Under the pieces are notes generated by a model. The model searched no databases, was not told the origin of the DNA, and saw only the letters and a program-made list of their open reading frames with translations. A DNA stretch of 64,000 nucleotides from Pelomyxa schiedti (Eukaryota; Evosea; Pelobiontida; Pelomyxidae). The stretch covers positions 1-64,000 of the forward strand of contig JAHLWZ010000807.1 of the NCBI GenBank assembly GCA_020536535.1. Direction: 5' to 3'. Positions 8,066-21,008 of the stretch are shown in pieces (positions within the stretch are counted from its first letter, which is position 1; each line of letters starts with the position of its first letter). The position numbers and the translations under genes are program-made.

Positions 8066-11000
8066 ATGGCCTCTCCACAGCCGACAAGGGCTACTACTTC
8101 GACCCCGCAGGCACCGTTTTTCGTGCTAATGGGCGACGCGGGATCAGGAAAATCAACATTGTGCGAAAAACTCACCGGCAGGACCCTTCGCGGAGTCACA
8201 TCGGAGTCCAAGGTGCGTGTCTCGCCCCCTTCTATTCTTTTCCTTTGACATCTCTTCTCGAGGTTTACCCAATTGAGAGAGGATACTGGCTAGCAGACAC
8301 ACCAGGTCTCAATTCAACGAGACGCCGTCTTGATCATGCACTGAATGTGCTTGGAGCAATGAGATTCAAGCCAGTGACGTGCCTGCTCATGGTTTGCTCC
8401 ATCAAGGACAGACTCGATGGGCTGGAACAGGCCGTCAGTGACCTCGTCACTCCGTTCATTGAGGAGTTTGGGGACAACATTGCGGCCATTGTGACGAAGA
8501 ACGATATCTTACCTACGATCACGCCGAAGCAAATCCGCACAACACTCGTGGAGCTGGGAGTGGAGAGAGTGATGGTAACGAACAAAACCACAACAAAGGC
8601 GGAGCTGGTTGCTTTCCTGCAAACCCTTCAGGGAATCCCTCCAATTGATGTAACAATTGCACCCAATAACTTGGTGTCATACCTCAACTTGTCCCCTCTT
8701 AACCTGAGGATGCGAGCCGTTTACAACAAATACGTGGCGCACTATAAGAAGATGGCTGAAACGGGCACACAACGGATGAACTCATTGCAAGGAGATGACA
8801 AACTTGATTTCGCTTTTTCTTTCAAAGCATTCATATATGATCTCATTCCGAAGTTTCAGGCCCAACTTTCTGAGGAGCTGGGAGATAGCGAAGCAAGCCT
8901 CCTTTTCTGTGGTGAAATAAAGAAAGAGTTCAAACGACAACTGTTGGAAATCAGGGGTCTTTGCAAAGAGGAGCTGTATCTAAATAGTGATTCTCCATTC
9001 CGGAGGTGTCCTTATTGTAGCAAAGTATATATTGTCACGAAAGGCTGTGAAGAAAGCGCTGCTTGTCACAGCCGACGGTTGGCTCCTGGATGCAACTCAC
9101 CACCCACCACGCCCTGCGAAATAACTATTGCATGGAAGGATATGGTTCCTGTTCGACCTACATCTGGGTGTACCACCCAGTTGGAACACAAGAAAAGAGA
9201 GGTTGAAGTTGAGAATTATGCAAATAAAACAGCTCCAAAGAGGCAGGCTAGCCTCGAGACCGATATCAAGTTAGGCAGTGATTTACACACTTCTACGAAG
9301 AAACATACTTCTTTGATATCCAAAAAGGATGGCGAGCGTCATGTAACCTCAAAGATCAGTATTGCTGTAAGGAAAAACACATCATCAAGCTCAAGGAGGA
9401 GAAAACATGAAATTGCGGTTGAGGCGGCCAAACCAAAGATTGACATTGACACACACAACATGACGGGAATTGAAGTGAACGCCGGTGCACCTGTTGCTGG
9501 TGACAAGCCAAAGCTCGATGTCAGTGTGGTTGATGAAGCCACACGGAAATCAACCTCATCAAGTATGAAGCCACCGTTCAGCGGGGCAAAGAAATCAAGA
9601 TCATCCTCTTCCAGCTCTCGGAAGAAGAAAGCGGCAATCAAGGTGGATGCTGGTGTCAAGGTTGATGCTGGAATCAAGGTCAGCGGTGACAAACCAAAGG
9701 TCGAACCACCGAAGAAGAGTGGAGGGTTCTTTGGCTTCTTCGGCGGCCCCAAGCCAGAAGCACCCAAAGTCACTGTTGGTGCCAAAGGGAAGCAATCCAC
9801 TTCGTCAAGCTCTCGGAAGAGGAAAGCAGCACACAAGGTTGATGCTGGAATCAAGGTCGGTGGTGACAAGCCAGCAATTGGGGCCACTGTGACGGTCGAT
9901 GGTGGTGTGAAGGTTGATGCTGGCGCCACGGTGGAGGCTGGAATCAAGGTCAGTTATGGCAAGACAGCAATTGGTGACAGTTTGAATGTTGAGAGACTGA
10001 AAATAAAGCCCGCATCCCCCAGTTCTATCTTGAAATTTGATGAAGACAAAGTCGGAAAGTCTTCCAGTGACCCACACCTTAAGTCACTTGATATAGGAAC
10101 CCCAGTAACCCTTCCTCAAAAGACAGTTAGCGCACCAATATGTCACATCCGAACAGATGAGGTGGAAGGACTGTGCAACTGGATGGGGCTTCAACATTTT
10201 GATTACAATACACACTTCAAAGTAACAAGAGATGATAGGACCGAGGAGCTAAGCAGCAGTCTTCCAACTTTCGTTGCTGCGGAGATTTTCAGTATGTTCC
10301 CCTGTCCAACGTGGCTGAAACAAGTCGAATTCTCACCCATTTGAAGGAGCCAGAACCCTTTCTGAATTGGGCTACCAATGCAAAGCACTAGTAATTGGGC
10401 ACTATGGCCCTGACAGACGTTTCAGTGCTACAACTGCCATTTCTGACGTTTGCCTACTTCCCTTTTCGATATTTTTCCTTATTTTTAATTTTATTCATTT
10501 GCAATAGTTTCTGCGGCGCACGTGTAACTTCACAGTTGTGGAGGAACCAAGCTCAGTCACGTGGAAAGGCACCTTGGATCGATTCCTGGCTTTACCTGTC
10601 GATAATCTGGAGTCTGCAAAGGTATGTCCTGCAAAACTCTACATTTGTCTCACAAATGGCCAAGGTGGCAAGCATTTTTTATTTTACAGGAACTGTGAAA
10701 CAAGTTGGCAACCAACAGAACTTGTTGTTGGCTGATGACAGTGCATTTTCTCCCACAGACTACATGATGCCACTTAGCAATATTGTGTCCCGTATAGCCA
10801 TGGAATCTCATTTGATCATTGCCATAGTGGATGCAGTCCAATCGGAACACGTTTGGGGGCAGTGGGTGTGGAATGTTTACTTCCAACAGCCACTCATCTT
10901 GATAGGTACCTCAAGGAGCATTTTCTTACCTCAGAGGAGCTGAACAGTTAGCACGAGAACATCTCCCAACAGGGTATTACCTGGTGTTATCGATGAATCA

Positions 11001-11276
11001 AGGTTGGTTTTGTTCGGTGACTGTCATACTCAACAAACAGCAGGTTATGAGGTGTCTGAGAGCAAAAGAAAGTTCACCAGTTGTTTCAGAGATGGTACTT
11101 CTTTTTTTGTTATACTGTAAGATTTATTTATGAACACAGAGCTTTTGAGTGCAACGACAGGGACACCTTTTGATGACATTGTGGATCGCGCTGTGACTCA
11201 GGTTCAGTTAGGCACAAATGGATGCCTGTGTCCTTGTGTCAATGACACTGTAGGCACCACTTTCGCCCTTTTCTGA
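8066..11276 (+). CDS. GTPase fused to a caspase-like domain lacking the His/Cys dyad (array copy 2)
   Basis: An in-frame model has eight exons and about 961 residues. Introns are at 8213-8262, 10292-10346, 10448-10507, 10622-10664, about 10875-10905, 11003-11043 and 11095-11139. The N-terminus is close to copies 1 and 3: P-loop GDAGSGKST, DTPGLNS, TKND, then CPYC...C without the long insert. A Lys/Ser/Val-rich linker with KVDAGIKV-type repeats (about 9230-10010) follows. The last ~260 residues follow the peptidase C14 order: a CKALVIGHY start strand, IFYFTGTV where active members have SGHG, IIAIVDAVQS where they have DACxS, then KFTSCF and a FDDIV...V segment. Both catalytic positions are substituted, so it is probably a pseudocaspase or adaptor. 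Every intron keeps the frame, which argues against a pseudogene. Confidence 0.75.
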
Positions 11277-11383
11277 CTTGAAAAAACAAGTTCCTCGATA
11301 ACAAAGCAACTTGGAGAACGCAACTGAATGCCTTCGAGTTCACTCTTCCTGTAAACAAAAAAAGCCCCAACCAACAACCAAAA

Positions 11384-13764
11384 ATGAGAAGGGTACCAAC
11401 GGTCCCGCCGAAGGCACCGTTTTTCGTGCTAATGGGCGACGTAGGCTCCGGGAAGTCAACGTTGGTCGAAAAACTCACTGGGTTGACTGGTCTAAGCTCA
11501 CGTCAAAGCATTACGTTCACATTGGACTCCAAGGTTCAGCACCCTTTCTTTTTGTTTTTTTCCTAACCGATGTGTTTCAGGTTTTTATTGTTGACCAAGT
11601 GTGCTGCATCGCCGACACACCAGGGCTGAATTCTATGAAAGGCCGTATTGATCACGCACTGAATGTGCTTGGAGCGATGAGATTCAAACCATTGACGTGC
11701 CTGCTCATGGTTTGCTCCCTCAAGGACAGACTCGATGGTTTGGCACAGGCCGTCAGTGACCTCGTCACTCCGTTCATTGAAGAGTTTGGGAACAACATTG
11801 CGGCCATTGTGACGAAGAACGATATCGTACCTACGATCACGCCTGAGGAAATCCGCACAACACTTGGGGAGCTGGGAGTGGAGAGAGTGATGGTAACGAA
11901 CAAAACCACAACAAAGGCGGAGCTGGTTGCCTTCCTGCAAACCCTTCAGGGAATCCCTCCAATTGATGTCACTATTGCCCCTGCTCAGTTGGTTTCCTAC
12001 TTTAAACTGGCCCCTCCCAACCTGAGGATGCGAGCCGTTTACAACAAATACGTGGCGCACTATAAGAAGCTGGCTGAAACGGGCACACAACGGATGAACT
12101 CATTGCAAGGAGATGACAAACGTGATTTCGCTTTTTCGTTCAAGGCATTCATGTATGATCTCATTCCACAGTATCAGGACCAACTGAACCTGGAATTGGG
12201 AGAATGTGAGGGAAGCCTCCTTTTCTGTGGAGAGATGAAGAAAGAGTTCAAACGACAACTGTTGGAAATCAGAAATCAATGCAAGGAGGAACTCTACCTT
12301 TCCTCCAACTCACAGTTCAGGAAGTGCCCTCACTGTGGAAATGTTTGGGTACTGGTTGAAGGTTGTACAGGAAATACTGTATGTGGAAATCGGCCGCTAG
12401 CTGCTGACGTCTGGCGCCCATTCAGCGTATTTGAGTGGGACGTCAATGCCCTCTCCACTCCGGAGTACAACTGGCCAACAAGCCCTGCCACCACAAGAAC
12501 CCACGCCTGCCGATTCACGAGCGCACAGGTCGCACAGTACTTAGATCATATCAGCGCACCAGAAAAAAGACAAGCAATGATTTTCTTGAACACCCTCTTC
12601 ACAAATACAAGTCAACCAAATCAAGACAATGTCAACCAACAGATAGCTCTACTTGCAGCAGAAACGAAGAGAGAGTTGGAAAGGATGAGCCGTGAGCACA
12701 TTTCTCGGCAGGAAGAAGACTTCAGCCGGGCGTATCGCATACTCTGCCCTCCAAAGGAGGCAGAGATCTTCAGCATCAACCAGCTAAAACTTTGCTTTGA
12801 ATACACCCTTGCCCGTTTCTTTTCACACGAAACTGCAGGGCGCAGACCAGAACTCCCGAAGCCTTGTGGAAGAACCATTTCATGGAAGAACATGGCTCCT
12901 GTGCCCCCACCACCCGAGTGGACAAAACAGTTGGAACACATGGAGAGAACTGTTGATGTGCAGGACTCTACAGTTGACCTCAACCTTCACCAGCATCTCA
13001 GCAGCAAAAGCACGCCACAAGTAGCTGTTGTTGCCGACCCATGCATTACAGAAGCTTTTGACGCTCTGAAAACCATGCGAAAATGGAGCCAGAGTGACAC
13101 TTGCGTTGTGAAGGTTCGCGACATGGCTGATGCTGGCAAGTTCCTCTTCCCACTCCCTGAAAGACCAGCTACCCCTCTTACAAGTGTGCTTGCCAGCAAT
13201 CCCAAGTTCAATGACCCCACTGTGAAAAGTGTGGTGGCCAACAACAGGGAGTGGAATGGCCTCGCGGATGACGAAATTGGACTTGTTGCGTTGTTCGCAT
13301 CTGGCCTGCTTTCTGATAATCTGCACAAGGCATTGGTGTACAGAGAACCAACAGCAGACAACCTTGAAATCGCAAGTCACCTTCTTCAGGTGCTCAATAA
13401 GTGTCCAGCAAAGCCTGGGAAAGTGTACCGGGGAGTAGAACTCCACCAGGCCGCCTCACGTTACGTGCCTGGCAAGTGTGTGATTCAAGATTTTTTTTGT
13501 ACTTGCACCAGGGATTCCCGTATTGTTGAGCAGTATGCAAACACCAGTGGGTCTGTAATGGGGCCTAGGACACTTTTTGAAATTGATCAATTCTCTGGGA
13601 TTGACATCCAGTGCATGGCAGCTCATAGGCCACAAAGCACTCTCTTGACACCAAACACAGTTTTCCAGGTATTAAGTGTGGAACGCGAGAGGAAACTGGA
13701 CAAAATACACCTAAAAGAGGTTCATGGAGATGATCTTCTACTCATCATGGAGCACTCCACCTAG
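11384..13764 (+). CDS. AIG1/GIMAP-like GTPase with zinc motif and ADP-ribosyltransferase-like C-terminus (array copy 3)
   Basis: About 777 residues, exons 11384-11533 and 11581-13764, with a clean 47-base intron (AAG|GTTCAG...TTTCAG) directly after the segment behind the P-loop. It has P-loop GDVGSGKST, G3 DTPGLNS, G4 TKND, the zinc motif CPHCGN...CGNRP, the insert, and CGRTISWKNMAP. The ART-like end is better preserved than in copy 1: VYRG supplies the Arg, DFFCTCT matches the F-x-S-T-S strand, and TLFEIDQFSG and LLTPNTVFQV match the last strands. Where active RSE enzymes have E-x-E before the V-L strand it reads QST, so the catalytic Glu is absent. Long stretches are nearly identical to copy 2 at the DNA level (for example 11640-11960), which implies recent duplication or gene conversion. 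Confidence 0.8.
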
Positions 13765-13816
13765 GTCTCTGAACACTCATGCATTGTTTGTTACACATTT
13801 GAATTGGCTGAAAAAA

Positions 13817-13896
13817 ATATTCAACAGACCGGAACGCTGTCATTTTCCTTATCGTCGCTCAGGATCGGCGGTCTGGTGTTTTTTTTATTTCGCCAA
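13817..13896 (+). repeat. Direct repeat copy B (downstream edge of GTPase array)
   Basis: Second copy of the 5332-5398 segment, including the GCTCAGGATCGGCGGTCTGG core and the TTTTTTTTAT run, with an extra CCGG and a TTTTCCTTA insertion. In copy A this sequence precedes a GTPase start codon. Here it is followed by about 120 bases without a GTPase and then by the convergent peptidase gene. It is probably the stranded promoter of a lost fourth gene, or a recombination endpoint. Confidence 0.75.
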
Positions 13897-14019
13897 TTGA
13901 ATTCATTTAATTGGTTGAAAGTTCGGGGTGATTGGGTACAAGGCACGAGTCAAACTGTGGTCATTGAGCAACAGGTGCACAGCAGAGACACAAATCACAG
14001 GAAAAGAACACATCGACAA

Positions 14020-16410
14020 TCAGGACTTCTTTTTGGTTGTTGACGGGAATGTTACGAGCTGTTGAGTTTCAATATCCCCTTTCTTGCATTTCCTGAGTCT
14101 CGTGATTACACACAAGATCAGAAGGATGAGAGTGATAGTTAGTAGAAGTGGTGCATAAAGCCTTCCTGGGGAGTGTGTTCGGGGAGCTGGAACAGAGGCA
14201 AGAGTAAGTGCTGCAACAGCTACTGTGCGAGTGATAGCTGTGTGGTAGTTTTTATCTATTGAACTTGTGGTATCTTTGTTGTCATGATAGCCGGCCCTCC
14301 GGAAGTTATATTCGGCATTGAAGTGCTCGTTCACTAGCACAACCTAAATATGGAGTGAGATGGGGTTACAGCAAAGGGTACTTATACTGGGTAACCAGCT
14401 AAGGCCACAGTTATGCCATCGGTGTTGTAAAGAAAACTTGTGGAGTCCCACCTGTCTGGGGAGATTACCTTCAGATTTGGAGCTTCTTGTTGTGCTGCAG
14501 CCATAAGAATTTTAGCTATGTAAGAAGATTGCCTTGTGTCACTTGGGTTGATCTTGTTTGCGTGAGTACGATAGAAAAAATTAGTGTGGTTACCTGAAAC
14601 GTGTTGTCACTGTTGAACCCAATCATATCCAAAACTATAAATGCTGTAGCATCGCGCCTCATTTCTAAAAGTTTACTAACAAGAAATCTTGCCCCAAGAT
14701 CATCAGCAGGAAATTCCTTTTATTGTGCACTGTCACTCACTACAAGGAAATGGAAGGAATAAAACCTCTCCCACGAGGTGAGCAAGCCAAATATCCCTCT
14801 GAAGAGAACTGACATCTTTCAATACTTGAGCTATGATCATAAGGGCTGCCGTTCCAGAGGCGTCATCATCAGCACCAAGAGACGCAATCAGAGTTTTATT
14901 GGTGGAATACACATCTTCACGCCATGCGACATCAAAGTGATCAGCAATGATAATGGGATACTTCCCGGAATTACTATTTCGACCAGGAATAACCGCCACA
15001 AGGTTTTTGAACGCTTTTCCTTGCCAACTGACTTTTTGCGTCCAAGTTTGCAGTCCCATGCTGGTATAGTATTCGGAGAGGTAGGTGACCACTTCCTGCA
15101 ATTTTGATTCTTCTGCTAAGTTTGAACACTGGCGATGATTTAAGTACAGCATAGGGTGCCTTTCAACAGGTACTTCTCCTGCTTGCTGTTGTGTGAGATA
15201 ATGTAGCTCTTCTGTGAAAGTGCTTGGGAAAGAAATGGTTCGCACGTGCGGTGTATCTTGAAGACTATGCGCTTCTCTCATTGCCTTAGTATTCACCCAG
15301 TTCCATTCCTTGGGCCACTCAACAATTCCATCACATACGTGGAGGAGAAAAGAAGTACTCTCTCCACGTACACGTGGGGGTTGCGGAAGATAGATACAAG
15401 CCCGCTGGTTGAGTTTTGGGGTCACGGAGTACAAATTGGACATCTCCAGAGGCAGCCAGGAAGATCGCCCGGGAAGTGGTACTAAAGTAGAATTGTCCAC
15501 CCATAGACAGTCACCAAAAAAAGGCTTATTAAACCAGAACCACTCAGATGGGGGGCCTAAAACAAGATAAAAAAACATGGATCAAAAAGAAGAATAATGT
15601 ACCTTGGAAGATACACTGCGAACCATAAGTCTCAGAAGGACGGTATAACTCTGCAAATAATGGCTGTGTTTTTTCGTAAGAAGAGGGAAAGAAGGCCCAA
15701 TGGAAATTGCCCTCGCTAAATGATGGAGTACTTGAACGTTTGGATTTCTTCCACCTAGCAATTGCCCAGGTAATTTGGCCAAAGTCATTTTGCACAGGCC
15801 AAGCCTCCACATCAATACACTCAGGGATTTCTGGTTCTATCGGATTGAGCAATATTTTGTGGCTTTTTTGTTTTTTTTTTGTGGTTGGTGTTTTATTTTT
15901 GCTCCATTATCTTTCTAATTTTTGCGCACTTCCAATTGCCGTAGTCTGTGATTCGTTGTTGTTAACAAATAGCATGTCCCATAATCCTCTAAAGTGCGCT
16001 TCACCCAACGCCTTCGCAAAATCCGGCAGGTCAATCCCGCCCCTCGCGCACCCATAACACTCAAACGACGACTCGCACCTCCCAACATCCCCCTCCATCA
16101 CTTTCTCAGTCTCCGTCTCCGTCCCTGCAACCCCAGTCCCAGTCCCAACCCCACTGGCCAACTCCCACATGCTACCACACAGATACAGTGCCGTCCTCTG
16201 TTCCGAGAAGGCATAGTACGTGCCTATCGGCTTGGTCTCGAACACGTGTGCACTCAGAGGTTGCTGCGCCTGTCGTACGGCGTCTCCCTGCAGATCCGAC
16301 GCTGGCCCAACTGCAGTTGCAGTAGATATGAATGAGACTGAGACTGAGGCCAGCAGCGCCCAGTAGCAGTTGCACCCACAAAGTACAACGAAGACCGGGT
16401 GCACGTGCAT
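14020..16410 (-). CDS. Secretory-pathway, membrane-anchored M28-family zinc peptidase
   Basis: At least seven exons. The protein opens with a hydrophobic signal sequence (from ATG at 16408-16410, VFVVLCGCNCYWALLASVSV). After a poorly conserved N-terminal region comes the M28 core: HFDVAW (first zinc ligand His), GADDDASGTAAL (bridging Asp), GEEFPADDLGAR (catalytic and ligand Glu, across the intron near 14712-14760), LDMIGFNSD, and HDNKDTTSSIDK (last His/Asp). A single transmembrane segment (LLLTITLILLILCVI, about 14100-14150) and a short basic cytoplasmic tail end the chain. Introns found: 15837-15929 and 15557-15602, plus shorter ones further down. M28 enzymes are aminopeptidases or carboxypeptidases; here the active domain should face the lumen or the outside. 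All metal ligands appear present, so I expect an active enzyme. Substrate unknown. Confidence 0.82.
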
Positions 16411-16567
16411 CGAAAAAAATGGCTGTTTTTCGGATAGAATTTCCAAGAAAGCGCCAAAATCGTGTGATGTAAGAAGGGGTTGTCTTGACAAGACAATTGA
16501 GATAGGGGTTTTTCCTGGTTTTTAAGTTGGGGTATTCACATAGGGGTTACATTGAATCATTCCTCCG

Positions 16568-17566
16568 TCATGAAATCGAGCATGAGTGCTTTGGGTGAGA
16601 ATGTGTTGGGTGGTGGGGATGTGATGAAACTGGGTGTTTCCTGGATTCCTCACGTGCAATCGCCAGTTCTGTCTCGTGCCTACTCTTGCCCTCTTTGATT
16701 GCTTGCAGTTCTCGCTGGCATGAATTAATCATTGACTCATAGCACTCTAGCACACGGTCTCCATTGAGAGCTGAGACCTAAAACCCACCATGTTACAGGG
16801 GAAAATTGGGAGGAAGAAAGAGTGTTGGTAACCTCGTAATACGCCACTGCTAGTGAATCGGCAAGTGCAAATGCTTCTGTTGAGGTTACTTGCCGCTTTA
16901 GGTCGGATTTATTCCCGACCAGAAATACAAGCGGCAGAAGTTCACCTTCCAAACACGTAAATCTGTCAATTTGTTTATGCCATTGCCACGCACACTCGAA
17001 CGATTCGCGATCAGTCAAGTCAAAAATGATAAAGAACCCTGAGTTGACAGTTTGTTAAATTCCCAAAAAAAAAAAAAAAAAGCAAACCTAGACACCTCTT
17101 CATCCAGCTAAGATTTATTTGAGCGAACTTCTCGTCACCAGCTCGATCCCAAATCTATGATAGTATATTGAGGGATTTATGAAAATATCAACAAAGTGTC
17201 CAACATGTAGGGCTATGTCTTTGTATCTTGTAGAAACGTACCCCTCTGTATCAGGTGTGAATTCACCAGAGGCCTACAATATGTTCCATTAACACTTTCA
17301 GTGGTGAGGGAAACAAAAAAAAAAAAAATAAAAATAAAAAACTAAAACTGCAAATGTCCAACAATGAATGACACCTCCACTTGATCAGGGTCCTGGACAG
17401 GACAGGGAGTGCCTTTGATGCAACACCTCATGAATGATGTCTTGCCAGCACCAGACTCGCCCATAACTGCCAAATAGCTCTCGTGGTCCGACACAGTGGC
17501 GAACCTACTCTCCCTGTACGGCCGTGCACTCGTAGAGGTGCTCGTTGTTGCGGTTGTAGTGGCCAT
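16568..17566 (-). CDS. Ras-like small GTPase with unusual switch II and a CaaX box
   Basis: Five or so exons. Starts ATG at 17564-17566 with a Thr/Ser-rich leader. G1 is GESGAGKTSF (about 17440-17460), G3 is IWDRAGDEKF (about 17120-17150), G4 is NKSD (about 16905-16915), with helices and a G5-region SAL. The C-terminus is His/Pro-rich and ends KHSCSIS: a CaaX box (C-S-I-S) predicting farnesylation and membrane attachment. Switch II is DRAGD instead of DTAGQ, so the position of Ras Gln61 is Asp and the preceding Thr is Arg. By analogy with Ras this should slow GTP hydrolysis, unless a dedicated GAP compensates. It lies 157 bases upstream of the peptidase gene on the same strand. Confidence 0.78.
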
Positions 17567-17579
17567 CGTTTGATTTAGG

Positions 17580-18900
17580 TGGAACTTTTTAGAAGAAGAA
17601 AACGCGGGGGTAGCCACCCGTGTTATCCTCCAGCCGTAATGCTGTGCTACAGGAACTAGTGGACCGCGTTTTGGCAGGTGATATCTCCCTATGAGTTGAC
17701 CGCTGCAGAAGGCGCCGCTTTGGCCAGACAAACTCGCCGTCTCTGGTAGAGAAGAGACAGCCGAGTCCACAATAGATTTCCGGAGACCCAAGCAATACCC
17801 ACGGGAAACACAATTTATGCTATGTTGTACTGCATGTGAATATCAGTTCTCCTTTTACTACATTGATACAAAGAAGAATGCCACGCTTCTGCGTCGGTGT
17901 GACTTATAGAATTAGGAGGTTCCAAAAACGGGGAAGGGAGGAATGCAACATGCAACTTTCTTGAATCTCACACCCTGCAGCACAGAGTAAAAATATTACC
18001 CAGTACGATAAATATCTGTCTGTATCTGGCAACTCTGGTTTCATTTGGCCTTATAAAGGCACTACTGAATGCAAAGTGACCATTTAAAGAGAGACAATGT
18101 CTCAAAAATCCTCTCTTTCAAGGTACTCAATACAGCAGAAAATTTTATATGTGACGTCCAGAACTGACTCTGGTTCCTTTAGTCCCCGCTGCCAAGGACA
18201 TGGCTTCCTTAAAGATGTGTACAAAATCGCTCCCAATATAATGTGTACACAAAAATGAGAAAGATGCGTGCTGAAGAACGCTGCAATTGACTATTCGTCC
18301 TGTTTGCATGGAGCATCACCCACCAATATCAAAAATTTGCTGCATGATATATTTCTGCGTTGAACCTGATGCCCTCCAGCCACTATGCACACAAAGATAC
18401 CAAACATAATGTTCCATGAACAAAGGTGGATTTTGATTGATCTGGAATTTTGTGCACAGTTCACATGGGAAGCATCCCAAATACATGCCCCCAGAAATAA
18501 CATCTGGCAGAACTAAAGCCTGCCGGAATCACACAGACATGTTCATAGTTCTCGGCCGGACCGTGTGCACGCTTACTGCCACATACACCATCTGGCTGAG
18601 CCTGCAAGTGCCTTGATAGACCAAATGCTGTCTGATAATTCATAAAAGATACCCAGTGCCCTACAAGCACTTGCGTCCTCTTACTTGTCAGAAAGAGAAA
18701 CCATCAGACCCAATCCACCTCTGAAAGTATTTCTCATGTGGTGCAGGGCACTTTTTTTTTTTATCTTTGTGATAGCATTAAGGCTAAGATACATTGTTAT
18801 CCTTTGCTAGCGAAGCTTCGCCGATGGCATCTCTGTTTCATAACTGTAACAATCGATCAATCCAGATTTCTCTCCATTTGCAACACTTTATTGTAGTTGT
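17580..18900. other. Intergenic region between divergent Ras-like gene and GCN5
   Basis: About 1.3 kb with short frames only. A minus-strand stretch (about 18300-18520) weakly recalls the kinase APE...DxW region but has stops and no other kinase motifs. Nothing else is recognised. Both flanking genes start from its edges, so it should contain their promoters. Confidence 0.4.
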
Positions 18901-18906
18901 TGTACA

Positions 18907-20916
<2,010 letters not shown>

Positions 20917-21008
20917 AATGTAACTATGTCTGTCTACTTGCTTTATATTTTCTTTCAGAAAAAAAGAGACCACATCGGCAATGAATTCACAAACATTTTT
21001 ATTTTGAT

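Noticed and set aside
9339-9947. 202-codon minus-strand frame within GTPase copy 2
   Set aside because: Antisense shadow of the Lys/Ser/Val repeat linker, composed of mirrored repeats.
10395-10943. Single-exon protein with an apparent transmembrane stretch
   Set aside because: The hydrophobic stretch is the T-rich intron 10448-10507. Splicing it out joins the caspase-like exons in frame.
18290-18670. Minus-strand frame resembling a kinase PDVISGG...CELCT...PPLF segment
   Set aside because: Stops soon on both sides, has no catalytic loop, glycine loop or splice-consistent neighbours. The resemblance is short and could be chance.
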